Positions 8,833 to 19,339 of a stretch of 64,000 nt of DNA are shown one piece after another (positions within the stretch are counted from its first letter, which is position 1; the number at the start of each line of letters is the position of its first letter). The DNA comes from JACKIP01 sp963710165. Its GTDB lineage: Bacteria; Pseudomonadota; Alphaproteobacteria; Micavibrionales; Micavibrionaceae. The position numbers were made by a program, and so were the translations under genes. The notes beneath the pieces were generated by a model. That model was not told where the DNA came from. It ran no database searches and saw nothing but the letters and a program-made list of their open reading frames with translations. The stretch lies in contig CAVPYZ010000004.1 in assembly GCA_963710165.1 (NCBI GenBank), forward strand, positions 310,001 through 374,000, in the 5' to 3' direction.

Positions 8833-9843
8833 TTATAAATAATCTTTCACAAGAATTTCTGCAATTTGTACCGCGTTCAACGCCGCGCCTTTGCGCAAAT
8901 TATCAGAAACACACCAGAAATTCAGGCCGTTTTCAACACTTGTATCTTCGCGCATACGGCTAATAAAGACCGCGTCTTCGCCTTGGATTTCGGCGGGTGT
9001 GATATATTCCATCTCACTATCCAGATCGATGACGGTAATGCCGTCAAAATCGCGCATCGCTTTCATGGCTTGACGTGGTGAGATTTCGCTTTCAAATTCG
9101 ACATTGACCATTTCGGCATGACCGATAAAGACAGGAACGCGCACGCAATTTGCACAGACCTTGATTTTCGGATCGAGAATTTTTTTGGTCTCTGCCACCA
9201 TTTTCCATTCTTCTTTGGTCATGTGGTCATCCATAAATGTATCAATTTGCGGAATGACGTTAAAGGCGATTTCCTTGTTGAAAACATCTTTTTCCAATGC
9301 GTCATTGACGAAAACCTTGCGGGTCTGATTAAACAGCTCGTCCATTCCGGCCTTGCCTGCGCCTGATACCGACTGATATGTGGAGACAACAACACGTTTT
9401 ATTTTTGCAATATCATGTAACGGCTTTAGTGCCACAACCATTTGAATGGTCGAGCAATTCGGGTTGGCAATAATGTTTTTCTTTTTGTAATCAGCCGCAG
9501 CCTGCGGATTAACTTCCGGTACGATTAACGGCACATCGGGGTCCATGCGGAAATGTGACGTATTATCAATCACCACTGCGCCTGCTTTCGCCGCTTTCGG
9601 GGCATATTCGGCAGACACTTTCGCACCGGGAGAGGATAAAACGATATCTGTTCCTTTAAAATCATACTTGGCAAGGTCTTGAACCTTTAACGTTTGATCG
9701 CCAAACGATATTTCTTTTCCGACGCTACGGCTAGAGGCCAAGGCCACCACTTCCGAGACGGGAAACGCACGTTCGTGCAAGATATTTAAAACTTCACGGC
9801 CAACATTTCCTGTTGCGCCCATTATTGCAATTTTATAAGTCAT
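8833..9843 (-). CDS. asd: Aspartate-semialdehyde dehydrogenase
   Basis: Asd reduces aspartyl-phosphate to aspartate semialdehyde, the branch point for lysine/diaminopimelate, threonine and methionine. The 336 aa protein has the NADP-binding GATGNVG (9-15), the catalytic Cys130 in NPNCSTIQM, and the substrate-binding segment with CVRVPVFIGHAEMVNVEF. Length matches the family. It follows hisC on the same strand with 18 bases between, suggesting cotranscription. Confidence 0.95.
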   Translation of the reverse strand: MTYKIAIMGATGNVGREVLNILHERAFPVSEVVALASSRSVGKEISFGDQTLKVQDLAKYDFKGTDIVLSSPGAKVSAEYAPKAAKAGAVVIDNTSHFRMDPDVPLIVPEVNPQAAADYKKKNIIANPNCSTIQMVVALKPLHDIAKIKRVVVSTYQSVSGAGKAGMDELFNQTRKVFVNDALEKDVFNKEIAFNVIPQIDTFMDDHMTKEEWKMVAETKKILDPKIKVCANCVRVPVFIGHAEMVNVEFESEISPRQAMKAMRDFDGITVIDLDSEMEYITPAEIQGEDAVFISRMREDTSVENGLNFWCVSDNLRKGAALNAVQIAEILVKDYL

Positions 9844-9861
9844 AGAATTTTTCTAACGCTG

Positions 9862-10959
9862 TTAAGTTAAAAGGTCACGTAGTTTCTTATTATCTTCTGC
9901 ACTGCCAACCGAAATACGCAGACAATTGGCAGTATCGTCTTTTTTGGAAATATCACGCAAAATAATGTTATGCGTCAGGGCTTTTTGCAAGAATGCCTGC
10001 GCCTGTTCATATGTTTTGAATTTGACCAGAATGAAGTTAGTTTCAGACGGATAGACATATGCTACATCATCACATTCCTGAAACGCGACAATCAATGTTT
10101 CACGCTCGGCGATAATCTCCTTTATCATCTGTCCTTGTTTTTCTTCTGCCTGCTTTAAAGCCTCGACTGCATTTTCGGCAACGGATTTCGGCACGGGGTA
10201 AGGGGCAAGGCAACCGCGCATGAAATTCATAAAGTCGATATCCCCGCAAACCGTTCCGCCTATACGCTCCCCCGCCAGTGCGTGCACTTTGGAAAGCGTT
10301 CTTAAAACCAGTAAATTCGGATGATTTTCAAGCTCGGTAACGAAGCTTTCTTGATGTGTGAAATCAATATAGGCCTCATCAACAATAACGGCTGCATGAC
10401 CTTCCAGGGCTGTAATAATTTCCTTGATTGCGTCTATTTCAAAAAGTGTTCCTGATGGACTATTAGGACAGCAGAGGAACACCATTTTGACATGATTATC
10501 CGGGTTGCTAGCCGTTTCTATGATTTTGGCTGAGTCCAGTGTCAGCTTATAATTATCTTCAATCAATGGAATTTCGATATTTTTTGCGCCCTGTAAGCTG
10601 CCATAGACATTGTACATGGCAAAGGTAGGTGGACAGGTGATGAAGGCGTCGTCCCCCGCTTGGCAAAACATGCGGATAAGCAAATCGATGCTTTCATCTG
10701 ATCCGCGTGTGGCAACGATGCATTCCGGTAAAGTCTGATAATTTTTTGCCATTGCCTGAATAAGTGCGGGTGGCTGTTGCACATCATAACGCTCATATCC
10801 TTCTAAGCCGCTGAAGGGATAGGGATTTTCATTGGCGTTCAAGTATATGGCGCCCTGCTTTTTCCCCATTTCGGACGCGGCAGAAGAATAAGGTTTGAAA
10901 TTCGCGCGCAAATCTTCTCGAATCAAGGGGATAAGCGCTGATTTTTCTTGGTTTTTCAT
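9862..10959 (-). CDS. hisC: Histidinol-phosphate aminotransferase
   Basis: HisC is a PLP enzyme that transaminates imidazole-acetol phosphate in histidine synthesis; close paralogues also act on aromatic amino acids. The PLP lysine is in RTLSKVHALAGERIG; VDEAYIDF carries the cofactor Asp and Tyr, and the FILVKF and LRISVG segments near the end are conserved. I choose the Met at 10959 (MKNQEKSALIPLI) because the 20 residues upstream, reachable from 11019, look non-coding. It is divergent from gyrB, with a short shared promoter region of about 80 bases. Confidence 0.9.
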   Translation of the reverse strand: MKNQEKSALIPLIREDLRANFKPYSSAASEMGKKQGAIYLNANENPYPFSGLEGYERYDVQQPPALIQAMAKNYQTLPECIVATRGSDESIDLLIRMFCQAGDDAFITCPPTFAMYNVYGSLQGAKNIEIPLIEDNYKLTLDSAKIIETASNPDNHVKMVFLCCPNSPSGTLFEIDAIKEIITALEGHAAVIVDEAYIDFTHQESFVTELENHPNLLVLRTLSKVHALAGERIGGTVCGDIDFMNFMRGCLAPYPVPKSVAENAVEALKQAEEKQGQMIKEIIAERETLIVAFQECDDVAYVYPSETNFILVKFKTYEQAQAFLQKALTHNIILRDISKKDDTANCLRISVGSAEDNKKLRDLLT

Positions 10960-11039
10960 TATGTTTTTTGACTCTCGCATGCTATAAATTCTTTTACACA
11001 TAAACATGAAAAACAACAAAAAATCAAAGATTTTATAGT

Positions 11040-13482
11040 ATGAGCGATACAGCAGAAAATTTAGACGAAAATACAGAAAATGCCGATTACGGCGCGGGTG
11101 CGATTAAAGTTTTACGTGGCCTTGATGCGGTGCGTAAACGTCCCGGAATGTACATTGGGGATACCGATGATGGTACGGGTTTACATCACATGGTGTATGA
11201 AGCGGTTGATAATGCCATTGACGAATCATTGGCGGGTCATTGCGATAAGACCGAAGTTATTATTAATAAAGACGGATCCGTCACGGTACGTGATAACGGG
11301 CGTGGTATTCCGGTCGGTATTCATGATGAAGAAGGTGTCTCCGCAGCGGAAGTGATTATGACGCGCCTGCATGCCGGCGGTAAATTCGACCAAAATTCCT
11401 ATAAAGTTTCCGGTGGTCTGCACGGGGTGGGTGTGTCTGTTGTCAACGCACTTTCCGAGTGGATGACCCTTCGTATCTGGCGTGAAGGGAAAGAGCATTT
11501 TATGCGTTTCCGTCACGGTGAAGCCGAAGCACCGTTAGAAGTTGTTGGCGATTCAGATGGTCGTAAGGGAACAGAAGTCACCTTCATGCCTTCGACTGAA
11601 ACATTTACAATGACGGATTTTAATTTCACAACGCTTGAAAATCGTCTGCGCGAACTGGCATTTCTAAATTCCGGTGTGCATATTGAAGTTATTGATGAGC
11701 GCGAAGACCCGCGTCGCGAAACTATTTTCGAATATGAAGGCGGGATCGAAAGTTTCGTCGAATATATGGACAGAACGAAAAAACCGCTCTTTCCTAAGCC
11801 TATTACGATTAGCGCATATGACGAAGCGTCTGGTATCACAGTCGAGGCATCCATGCGCTGGACTGACGCCTATCACGAAACGATGCAGGTTTTTACAAAT
11901 AATATTCCACAACGTGATGGCGGAACGCACATGGCGGGGTTTCGTGGGGCATTGACACGTGTGATGGGTAAATACGCCGAAGAACACGCCGCCAAAAAAG
12001 ATAAAGGCGTTAAGCTGACAGGCGAAGATATGCGCGAAGGATTGACTTGCGTTTTATCCGTAAAAGTACCTGATCCAAAATTCTCGTCCCAGACAAAAGA
12101 CAAGCTTGTCTCATCTGAGGTACGTCCTGTTGTAGAAAGCGCGATTGGGGAGCATTTTGCCACATGGCTGGAAGAAAACCCGGCCGAGGGCAAAATTATT
12201 ATCAGCAAAATTATGGAAGCCGCACAAGCGCGTGACGCTGCACGTAAAGCGCGCGATCTGACCCGTCGTAAAGGTGTGATGGATATTTCCAACTTGCCGG
12301 GTAAATTGGCGGATTGTCAGGAAAAAGACCCGTCAAAATCAGAAATCTTCATAGTGGAGGGTGACTCAGCGGGCGGTTCCGCCAAGCAGGCACGTCATAG
12401 ACAAAATCAGGCGATTTTGCCGCTACGTGGTAAGATTTTAAATGTTGAGCGAGCACGTTTTGACCGTATGTTGGGATCGCAAGAAATCGGTACGCTTATC
12501 ACGGCGCTTGGGACAGGTATTGGACCCGAAGAATTCAATATTGATAAAATACGCTATCACAAAGTTGTGATTATGACGGATGCGGACGTCGATGGGGCGC
12601 ATATTCGTACCCTGCTTCTGACATTCTTTTTCCGTCATATGCATGACATGATTGAGCGCGGTTATCTCTATATCGCACAGCCGCCGCTTTATAAAGTCAA
12701 GCGTGGCAACTCCGGCGAGACTTATTTGAAAGATGATGCGGAACTGGACGCTTATTTACTGGATGCGGCTCTAAAAGATGCGATTTTTACAGATCATACA
12801 GGCGCGGATCGCACGGGACAGGACTTGCGTGATCTGGTTGAAAAAGCACGGTCTTTGCGTGGCTCTATCAACGCTTTGACTAATCGTATTGGTAGCCGCA
12901 CAGTTGTTGAACAGCTTGCTATTGAAGGCGCATTTAGCGAAGAAGGTGCGTCTCTTCAAAAGGCGCAAGCGGTTGCGAACTCGTCTTAATGGCATTGCAT
13001 CGAAGGGTGAAAATACATGGGAAGGCGAGTGGAGTGAAGAGAGCGGTTATTATTTGAAACGCGTACTGCGGGGCGTGACCGAAGATGCCAGAATCTCTGC
13101 CGATACACTGCGAAATCCTGATTCTGTTCGTTTGCAAAGTACCATGAAGTGGTTAAAAGAAAACTTTGAAGGTGTAGGCGAGCTGCGTTTTGCCGATAAG
13201 ATCAAGCTGGATATTTATGGTCCTGTGGGTCTGCTTGAAAACGTTTTAGGATTAGGGCGTAAAGGACTGCAAATCAGCCGTTATAAGGGTCTTGGTGAAA
13301 TGAATCCCGAACAGCTGTGGGAAACAACACTTGACCCCGAAGTGCGCACGCTTCTAAAAGTCAATATCCAGGACGCTGCCAAAGCGGATGAAATATTCTC
13401 GACTCTTATGGGGGACGTCGTTGAACCACGCAGGGAATTTATTCAGGACAATGCTCTAAAAGTTGCTAATTTGGATGTCTGA
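11040..13482 (+). CDS. gyrB: DNA gyrase subunit B, reading frame broken once
   Basis: GyrB is the ATPase/TOPRIM subunit of DNA gyrase. The first frame (11040-12989) has the GHKL ATP site (EAVDNAIDES, VRDNGRGIPVG, GGLHGVGVSVVNALS), the transducer and the TOPRIM motifs IVEGDSAGG and TDADVDGAHIRTLL. It stops at 12989. The C-terminal part, with SRYKGLGEMNPEQLWETT and the canonical end DNALKVANLDV, continues in another frame to 13482. Deleting one T at 12981 restores AVANRLNGIAS, which fits the family perfectly. Because gyrB is essential, a consensus error is more likely than a mutation. The corrected protein is about 813 aa. Confidence 0.95.
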
Positions 13483-13557
13483 TCTTTATTGATTACCATC
13501 AGGGATTGAATAGGCTATATTTATACTTCCTAAATCTTTTGGAACTATAAATATTCT

Positions 13558-15078
13558 ATGGGTAGTAACGACCAAAAAATCAAAATTATGCTGATAGAAG
13601 ATAATCATACGGATTATCTTTTAACCTCAAAGGTTTTCGCCAGTTTGAGTATAGACAGTTCCTTAGAATTAGACTGGTGTAAGAATTATGAAGACGGATT
13701 GCAAGCTATAGAAGCGCATAGCCATGATATCTATTTTGTGGATTACAGCCTTGGAACCCGTAATGGACTTGATCTGGTCCAAGAAAGCCGCGAGAACGAT
13801 AATACAACAGGACCTTTCGTATTATTGACAGACTTTGATGCAACCAAATTATTCGAGCGTTCTTTAGAGCTTGGTATTTACGATCATATTAAGAAGTCGG
13901 AACTCTCGCCGTCAACTGCCGATAGAACTCTTCGTTATTCCATTCGACGTCATCAAACCGAACAGGCTTTAAAGCAAGAGCAAGAATTTAACGCCTTTAT
14001 TTTGGCTGAAATTCCGTACTTGATTATCAGTGTTGATCAATCGGGGCTGGTTTCATCAGCGAATCCCGCCGCATGTCATTTATTCAAATGCACTGATAAA
14101 AACCTGATGGGCAAGGACTGGAAAGACCTTATTCATGAAGATGACCGCGAAACAATTAAATATAAAGTCAGCGAAGATGGTGAAGTCTCTTTCGAGGCGC
14201 GCGCGCTGACATCGGATAATGAAGAGCGTGTCATTAACTGGAATATCTTAAATAAAGGTGTCAGCCGTAAGGGAGCGGAAACTACGGCTTTTATTCTTTC
14301 AGGAAAGGATGTAACCAATCAAATAAAGGCCGAAGAAGTTGAACGACGCCGTCAAAAAATGGAGGCATTGGGCCAACTGGCGGGCGGGGTGGCGCATGAG
14401 ATCAATAATTTATTACAGCCAATCCTTATGTCATCACAAATGGTTGCTTCAAAAGCAGAAAACTATAAAAACTCAGAAGAGCGTGATTACCTTATTAAAA
14501 ATATGGAGAGAATAGAGCGTAATACCAAAAATGCGGCAAAAATCGTCGATGATATTTTATTATTTTCGCGTGGTGAGCAAAAAGAAATAGAAAGGGTTAA
14601 CCTATATGAAACGCTCGAATCGTCTGTGATATTTGTCAAAGATATGTTACCCGCCACTATAAATATTGTCGGAAACTATGAAAAAAATACTGAAAAACAA
14701 ACGGCACATATTAATTCCAGTGAGCTAACACAAATTATAACAAATATGTTGATTAACGCGTCGCATGCAATGCTGGATCATGGGGATGTTGTGATTAGCA
14801 TGAAAAACAGAATGCTTTCAGTTGAAGAAAGCACAATTATGAATTTAAAGCACGGAACGTATGCCGAGATTAATATTACCGACACAGGATATGGCATATC
14901 AGAAGAAAATCAGGCGAACATATTCAATCCTTTCTTCACTACGAAAGATGTTGGTGAGGGAACGGGCCTAGGACTATCGATTGTCTATAATATTATCGAA
15001 AAATGGGGCGGAACCATTAAAGTCAAGAGCAAGAAAAATAAAGGAACGACTTTTTCAATTTATATTCCGGTTCAATAG
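13558..15078 (+). CDS. Hybrid sensor histidine kinase (REC-PAS-HisKA-HATPase)
   Basis: 506 aa, no membrane segments. Residues 8-125 form a response-regulator receiver domain (LIEDNHTDY, phospho-acceptor Asp in IYFVDYSLG). A PAS domain follows (about 140-255), with LIISVDQSGLVSSANPAA. The dimerisation/phospho-transfer helix has GQLAGGVAHEINNLLQPI with the phospho-His. The HATPase domain has the N box INASHAM and the G boxes DTGYGIS and GEGTGLGLSI. With an N-terminal receiver and a soluble PAS it senses a cytoplasmic cue or a phosphorelay input. The single-domain regulator encoded convergently at 15084-15449 is a likely partner. Confidence 0.92.
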   Translation: MGSNDQKIKIMLIEDNHTDYLLTSKVFASLSIDSSLELDWCKNYEDGLQAIEAHSHDIYFVDYSLGTRNGLDLVQESRENDNTTGPFVLLTDFDATKLFERSLELGIYDHIKKSELSPSTADRTLRYSIRRHQTEQALKQEQEFNAFILAEIPYLIISVDQSGLVSSANPAACHLFKCTDKNLMGKDWKDLIHEDDRETIKYKVSEDGEVSFEARALTSDNEERVINWNILNKGVSRKGAETTAFILSGKDVTNQIKAEEVERRRQKMEALGQLAGGVAHEINNLLQPILMSSQMVASKAENYKNSEERDYLIKNMERIERNTKNAAKIVDDILLFSRGEQKEIERVNLYETLESSVIFVKDMLPATINIVGNYEKNTEKQTAHINSSELTQIITNMLINASHAMLDHGDVVISMKNRMLSVEESTIMNLKHGTYAEINITDTGYGISEENQANIFNPFFTTKDVGEGTGLGLSIVYNIIEKWGGTIKVKSKKNKGTTFSIYIPVQ

Positions 15079-15083
15079 ATCTT

Positions 15084-15449
15084 TTAATTTAGAAGTCTTT
15101 TAACTGCGCTCTCTAGATCATCTTTTGAAAAAGGTTTTTTGAGCACAATATATCCTGCTTGTTGCAATGTTTTTATCTTCTCACCGTATTTTTGAAAATT
15201 ACTTCCGCCTGTCATAATAAGGACAGGTGTATGCAAACGGCCATTCGTACTGGTAATAAATGAAAACCCGTCTCCCTTTGGCATCATTAGATCTGTAATG
15301 ATTAAAGAGAACTTTTTCTCCTTCACTTTTTGTGCGGCCTGTACGCCGTTTGAGCACGCTTCCACAACATATCCGCTGTTTCTGAGGAAGTCTGCGAGGA
15401 TTTCCTGTATATCTATTTGATCATCAATAACGAGAATATTTTTCATCAA
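15084..15449 (-). CDS. Single-domain (CheY-like) response regulator
   Basis: A 121 aa receiver domain alone: acidic pair in LVIDDQID, phospho-Asp in LIITDLMMPKGDG, Thr in LIMTGG and Lys in LKKPFS. There is no output domain, so it works by protein contact or in a phosphorelay. It is convergent with the adjacent hybrid kinase gene, five bases away. Confidence 0.92.
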   Translation of the reverse strand: MMKNILVIDDQIDIQEILADFLRNSGYVVEACSNGVQAAQKVKEKKFSLIITDLMMPKGDGFSFITSTNGRLHTPVLIMTGGSNFQKYGEKIKTLQQAGYIVLKKPFSKDDLESAVKRLLN

Positions 15450-15548
15450 TTTAAATTATAGATGGGCTTTTTTTGTGTGAACAGTTCTTTTTCACATATC
15501 CTTGCGAAGTCCTGTAAAACCTGTTTTAAATTGGGTATGTTAAATGTT

Positions 15549-16550
15549 ATGGAAGCCTTGGAAAACACACAGCAAACACCCTTGGAAGAATTGGCCGATG
15601 TCCTGCATCAGGACATGGAATCCGTGAATCAGAAAATTAGAAACCGCATGCAATCGGATGTCGGTCTAATCAATAAAATTGCGCATTATTTAATCGAAGC
15701 AGGCGGGAAGAGAATAAGACCGCTATTAACTCTGGCATTTGCGAAGGGTCTGCAGGGTGATATGAAGCGCGCGCACGGCATGGCAGCCACGGTTGAATTT
15801 ATTCATACGGCAACACTTTTGCATGATGACGTCGTGGATGAAAGCGCGGAACGTCGTGGCAAAGCCGCAGCGAATGAGATATTCGGTAATCAGGCAAGCG
15901 TTCTGGTTGGTGATTTTCTTTTTTCAAGATCATTCCAATTAATGGTCGCCGACGGATCTTTAAAAACACTCAAAATCCTGTCCGATGCCTCCGCCATTAT
16001 TGCGGAAGGGGAAGTCATGCAATTGCAAATGCAAAGAGATTTGAATACATCGTGGGATCAGTATTTAAGCATGATCGGCGCAAAAACGGCCGCCTTATTC
16101 GCGGCGGCGTGTGAAGTCGGTGCGGTGGTCTCTGACGCGGATAAAGATATGCAGCAATCAGCGTATGATTACGGCTATAATCTGGGCATTGCGTTTCAGA
16201 TTGTTGATGATGTTCTGGATTATAGCGCAGATCAAAAACTGCTTGGAAAAGAAGTCGGTGATGACTTCCATGAAGGGAAAATTAGCGCACCCGTTTTATT
16301 GGCCTATCAAGCTGCCGATAAAGATCAAAAAGCCTTCTGGCAACGCACAATTGCCTTGGGTGATCAGAAGCCGGAAGACTTACAACACGCACAACATTTA
16401 ATGCAACAGCACAATATTATCTCGAACGGTTTAACAAAGGCCAAGGAATATGTGAAAGAAGCACAAAAATCTCTGGAAACGCTGCCCCCTTCTACTGTAA
16501 AACAACATCTACACCGCGTGAGTGAATACGTTCTTCACCGCGCTTCATAA
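15549..16550 (+). CDS. ispB: Octaprenyl/polyprenyl diphosphate synthase
   Basis: Trans-prenyltransferase that builds the side chain of ubiquinone. From the Met at 15549 (MEALENTQQTPLEEL) it is 333 aa; the frame opens at 15462, but the earlier residues look unlike the family. The first Asp-rich motif is LLHDDVVDE (residues 91-98) and the second is FQIVDDVLDY (217-225); GGKRIRPLL precedes them as usual. Chain length cannot be read with certainty, but the alphaproteobacterial context suggests octaprenyl to decaprenyl. It lies 13 bases before gltX, so the two are probably cotranscribed. Confidence 0.9.
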   Translation: MEALENTQQTPLEELADVLHQDMESVNQKIRNRMQSDVGLINKIAHYLIEAGGKRIRPLLTLAFAKGLQGDMKRAHGMAATVEFIHTATLLHDDVVDESAERRGKAAANEIFGNQASVLVGDFLFSRSFQLMVADGSLKTLKILSDASAIIAEGEVMQLQMQRDLNTSWDQYLSMIGAKTAALFAAACEVGAVVSDADKDMQQSAYDYGYNLGIAFQIVDDVLDYSADQKLLGKEVGDDFHEGKISAPVLLAYQAADKDQKAFWQRTIALGDQKPEDLQHAQHLMQQHNIISNGLTKAKEYVKEAQKSLETLPPSTVKQHLHRVSEYVLHRAS

Positions 16551-16563
16551 GAAAAGAAAAAGT

Positions 16564-17924
16564 ATGACTGAAAATAATATTAAAATCCGTTTTGCCCCGT
16601 CACCAACCGGAAAGTTGCATGTGGGGAATGTCCGTACCGCTATCATCGTATGGTTATCCGCCAGAAAGCTTGGTGGTACGTTTATGCTTCGTCTGGATGA
16701 CACGGATGAAGAGCGTTCAACGGAAGAATATGCCGATGCCATCATGCGCGATCTGAAATGGCTTGGCATGGAATGGGACGAATTTGCACGGCAGCGTGAC
16801 CGTATGGATCGTTATGACGAATGTATTCAAGAACTGAAAGAGAGTGGCCGCCTTTACCCTTGTTACGAGACATCGGAAGAATTGGCGCTCAAACGAAAAT
16901 CCCTACTTTCACGAGGACTACCACCGATTTATGATCGCGCCGCGCTTGAACTGAGTGATGAGCAAAAAGAAAAATATGAAGCAGAAGGACGGAAACCTCA
17001 CTGGCGTTTTCTGCTGAAGCATAATCCGATTGAATGGAATGATCTTATTCGTGGCGCGGTGAAATTCGAAGGAAAAGATCTGGCCGACCCCGTCCTTATT
17101 CGTGAAGATGGTCGCCCGCTTTACCATCTATGTTCTGTGATTGATGATATAGATTTCAATATTACACATATTATTCGCGGTGAAGATCATGTGACCAATA
17201 GTGCGGCGCACGTCCAAATGTTTGAAGCGCTTGGGGCAAAGCCACCTGCCATGGCGCATTTGTCACTAATCAGTGATGCAGAGGGCGGCAAGCTTTCAAA
17301 ACGTATTGGCTCGCTTGGCATTGAAACCCTTCGTGATGAAGAAAAACTTCACCCAATGGCTATTTTAAGCTATCTGGCATATCTGGGAACATCTCTTCCC
17401 ATCGAAGCAACAAAAGATCGTGCGGATTTGATAGAGAAATTCGATTTCAATAACTTTTCACGCTCGACGCCGAAGTTTGATATTGAGGAACTATTCCGCC
17501 TGAATACAAAACTTCTGCACGAAACATCTTTGAAGAGGTTAAGCCGCAGCTTGAAGAAATGGGAATTAAAAATATTGATGAAAATTTCTGGCTGGCAGTG
17601 CGCCCAAATCTTGAAAAATTAGGGGACATTAAAGAATGGTATCGCGTGACGTACGGCCCTGTAGAGCCTGCAATTCAGGATAGTGAGTTTGCAAATGCAG
17701 CTGCAGACCTTCTCCCCTCTGCCCCATGGGATGAAAACACATTCAAAGACTGGACAGCTGCTGTAAAAGAACAAACCGGCCGTAAGGGTAAAGAGCTTTT
17801 CATGCCTATCCGTCTTGCCCTGACAGGTATGGAGCATGGGCCGGAACTTCCTGTCCTACTTCCGCTTATCGGACGCAGTGAAGCCGAAGCCCGCTTAAAA
17901 GGTCAAGGCAAGGCCACGGCATAG
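16564..17924 (+). CDS. gltX: Glutamyl-tRNA synthetase, reading frame broken once
   Basis: Class I synthetase charging tRNA-Glu. From the ATG at 16564 the catalytic domain shows APSPTGKLHVGN (HIGH motif), the LRLDDTDEERS region, IIRGEDHVTNSAAH and the KLSKR signature KLSKRIGS. The frame then breaks near 17529-17531, where a T run seems one base short. The anticodon-binding domain continues in the next frame as FEEVKPQLEEMGIKNID to 17924. The corrected length, about 453 aa, suits the short alphaproteobacterial GltX type. Only one copy is in the window; alphaproteobacteria often have two paralogues. Confidence 0.93.
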
Positions 17925-17933
17925 ATAGTATAA

Positions 17934-18536
17934 TTACTTAATCTCGGCACAGGCAATTCGTGCACCGCCGCCGCCTGTCGGTTGGGAGATATAATCATCG
18001 GGCATTTCATGGATCATAATGGCGGAGCCGTCTTCATCAAGAAGATTTGTTCGCCCATCAATTTCTTTTAAGGAAATGCGTGTATTTAAAACTTCGGTCA
18101 TGATCTTGCCATCTTCCCCGACATGGATATTTGGTAAATCGCCGGCATGTGGGCCGTTATCCACATAAAATCCATGGTCTTTTTCATCCGGGTTCAAGTG
18201 GCCTCCCGCCGATGTAAATGCGCCTTCTGTCGAACAGGCGGCAGTCTCATGGATATGAAAGGAATGCGGGCCAGAAGGTATATTTTCAGCATCCATCAAA
18301 AGCAGAACGCCATTCGGCGTGTCCGTTAATTTGACCGTGCCAATTTTCGCGCCATCTATATTGATCAAATCGACTGTTGTTTTAATCTCTTTTGCCTCAT
18401 TCGCACTCGTATTTTTTTCTTCAGACATTGTTTCTTCGTGATGTTCTGCGACTGCAAATCCTGATAGTCCTGTGCAGCCGATTGAAAGTAGTGCGGCACT
18501 TAAAAGTATTTTTTTCTTTATATTAGAGCGTGTCAT
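17934..18536 (-). CDS. sodC: Cu/Zn superoxide dismutase, exported
   Basis: Periplasmic enzyme that dismutates superoxide. The 200 aa precursor has a signal peptide with a Cys (LLSIGC) that might be a weak lipobox. Metal ligands are visible: HSFHIHE, the zinc-loop histidines in GGHLNPDEKDHG and PHAGDLPN, and the last copper His in IMIHEMPDDY. Disulfide cysteines appear at TAACS and ARIACAEI. The PTGGGGARIAC region replaces the usual GNAGGRIACG in small ways only. An acidic, His-containing linker follows the signal. It is divergent from the TrmJ-like gene. Confidence 0.92.
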   Translation of the reverse strand: MTRSNIKKKILLSAALLSIGCTGLSGFAVAEHHEETMSEEKNTSANEAKEIKTTVDLINIDGAKIGTVKLTDTPNGVLLLMDAENIPSGPHSFHIHETAACSTEGAFTSAGGHLNPDEKDHGFYVDNGPHAGDLPNIHVGEDGKIMTEVLNTRISLKEIDGRTNLLDEDGSAIMIHEMPDDYISQPTGGGGARIACAEIK

Positions 18537-18577
18537 ATATAGTCTCCTTGAAATGTTATCTATAATTCATATCTCCA

Positions 18578-19327
18578 ATGTTTGATCGTCACAAGAGTTC
18601 CGCCGCAATTATTCTCATGGAACCGCAGATGGGGGAGAATATTGGCGCCGCGGCACGTGCGATGGCAAACTTCGGTTTGTCTGATTTACGCATAGTTAAC
18701 CCGCGTGATGGCTGGCCAAATGAACGCGCGGAAGCCATGGCGGCGGGCGCATTTAGTGATATTGTCAAGGTCAGCGTGTTTGAAACGCTTGATCACGCCA
18801 TGGTGGATATTCAATATATGCTTGCAACAACGGCGCGGCGCCGCGATATGAATAAACCTGTATTCACATCTTGTGAAGCAGCAGACGCGCTACATAAAAA
18901 ACAAACGGTAGAAAACAGAGTTGCTATCCTGTTTGGGCGCGAGCGTAACGGTTTGGAAAATGATGAAGTTGCGAAAGCGCATGGCATTATTCAAATCTCG
19001 ACAAATCCCGATTTTTCATCTCTTAATCTAGGGCAATCAGTTCTGTTATTAGCCTATGAATTATTTCAAAGCGCCTTAAGGGATGAGACGGGCACAAATA
19101 CTCATTTAGAAAACCATGAAACCGGTGATGTCGTTTTAGCGAAAAATAAAGATGTACAAGTTTTTTTGACAAGATTAGAAGATGCTTTAGATCAAAACCA
19201 TTTCTTCCGTTCGGAAGATTTACGTCCGACTATGGTGCGTAATATTTCAAATATTTTTACCCGCAATCAACTTAATGAGCAGGAAGTCAAAACTCTGCAG
19301 GGTATTTTGACAGCTTTGACAAAATAA
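18578..19327 (+). CDS. trmJ: SPOUT-class tRNA/rRNA 2'-O-methyltransferase, TrmJ type
   Basis: 249 aa. SPOUT fold with MEPQMGENIGAAARAMANFG at the N-terminus, ILFGREROG-like knot loop (FGRERNGLEN) and SSLNLGQSVLLLAYEL, all marks of the TrmH family group 1. TrmJ methylates the ribose of C32/U32 in tRNAs; the C-terminal helices (about 165-245) with FFRSEDLRPTM fit TrmJ. The exact tRNA target is inferred. Confidence 0.85.
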   Translation: MFDRHKSSAAIILMEPQMGENIGAAARAMANFGLSDLRIVNPRDGWPNERAEAMAAGAFSDIVKVSVFETLDHAMVDIQYMLATTARRRDMNKPVFTSCEAADALHKKQTVENRVAILFGRERNGLENDEVAKAHGIIQISTNPDFSSLNLGQSVLLLAYELFQSALRDETGTNTHLENHETGDVVLAKNKDVQVFLTRLEDALDQNHFFRSEDLRPTMVRNISNIFTRNQLNEQEVKTLQGILTALTK

Positions 19328-19339
19328 TTAGGAATAGGT

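Noticed and set aside
12438..12644. Opposite-strand open frames within gyrB, hslU and other genes
   Set aside because: They shadow conserved genes, have no start signals and show no family features.
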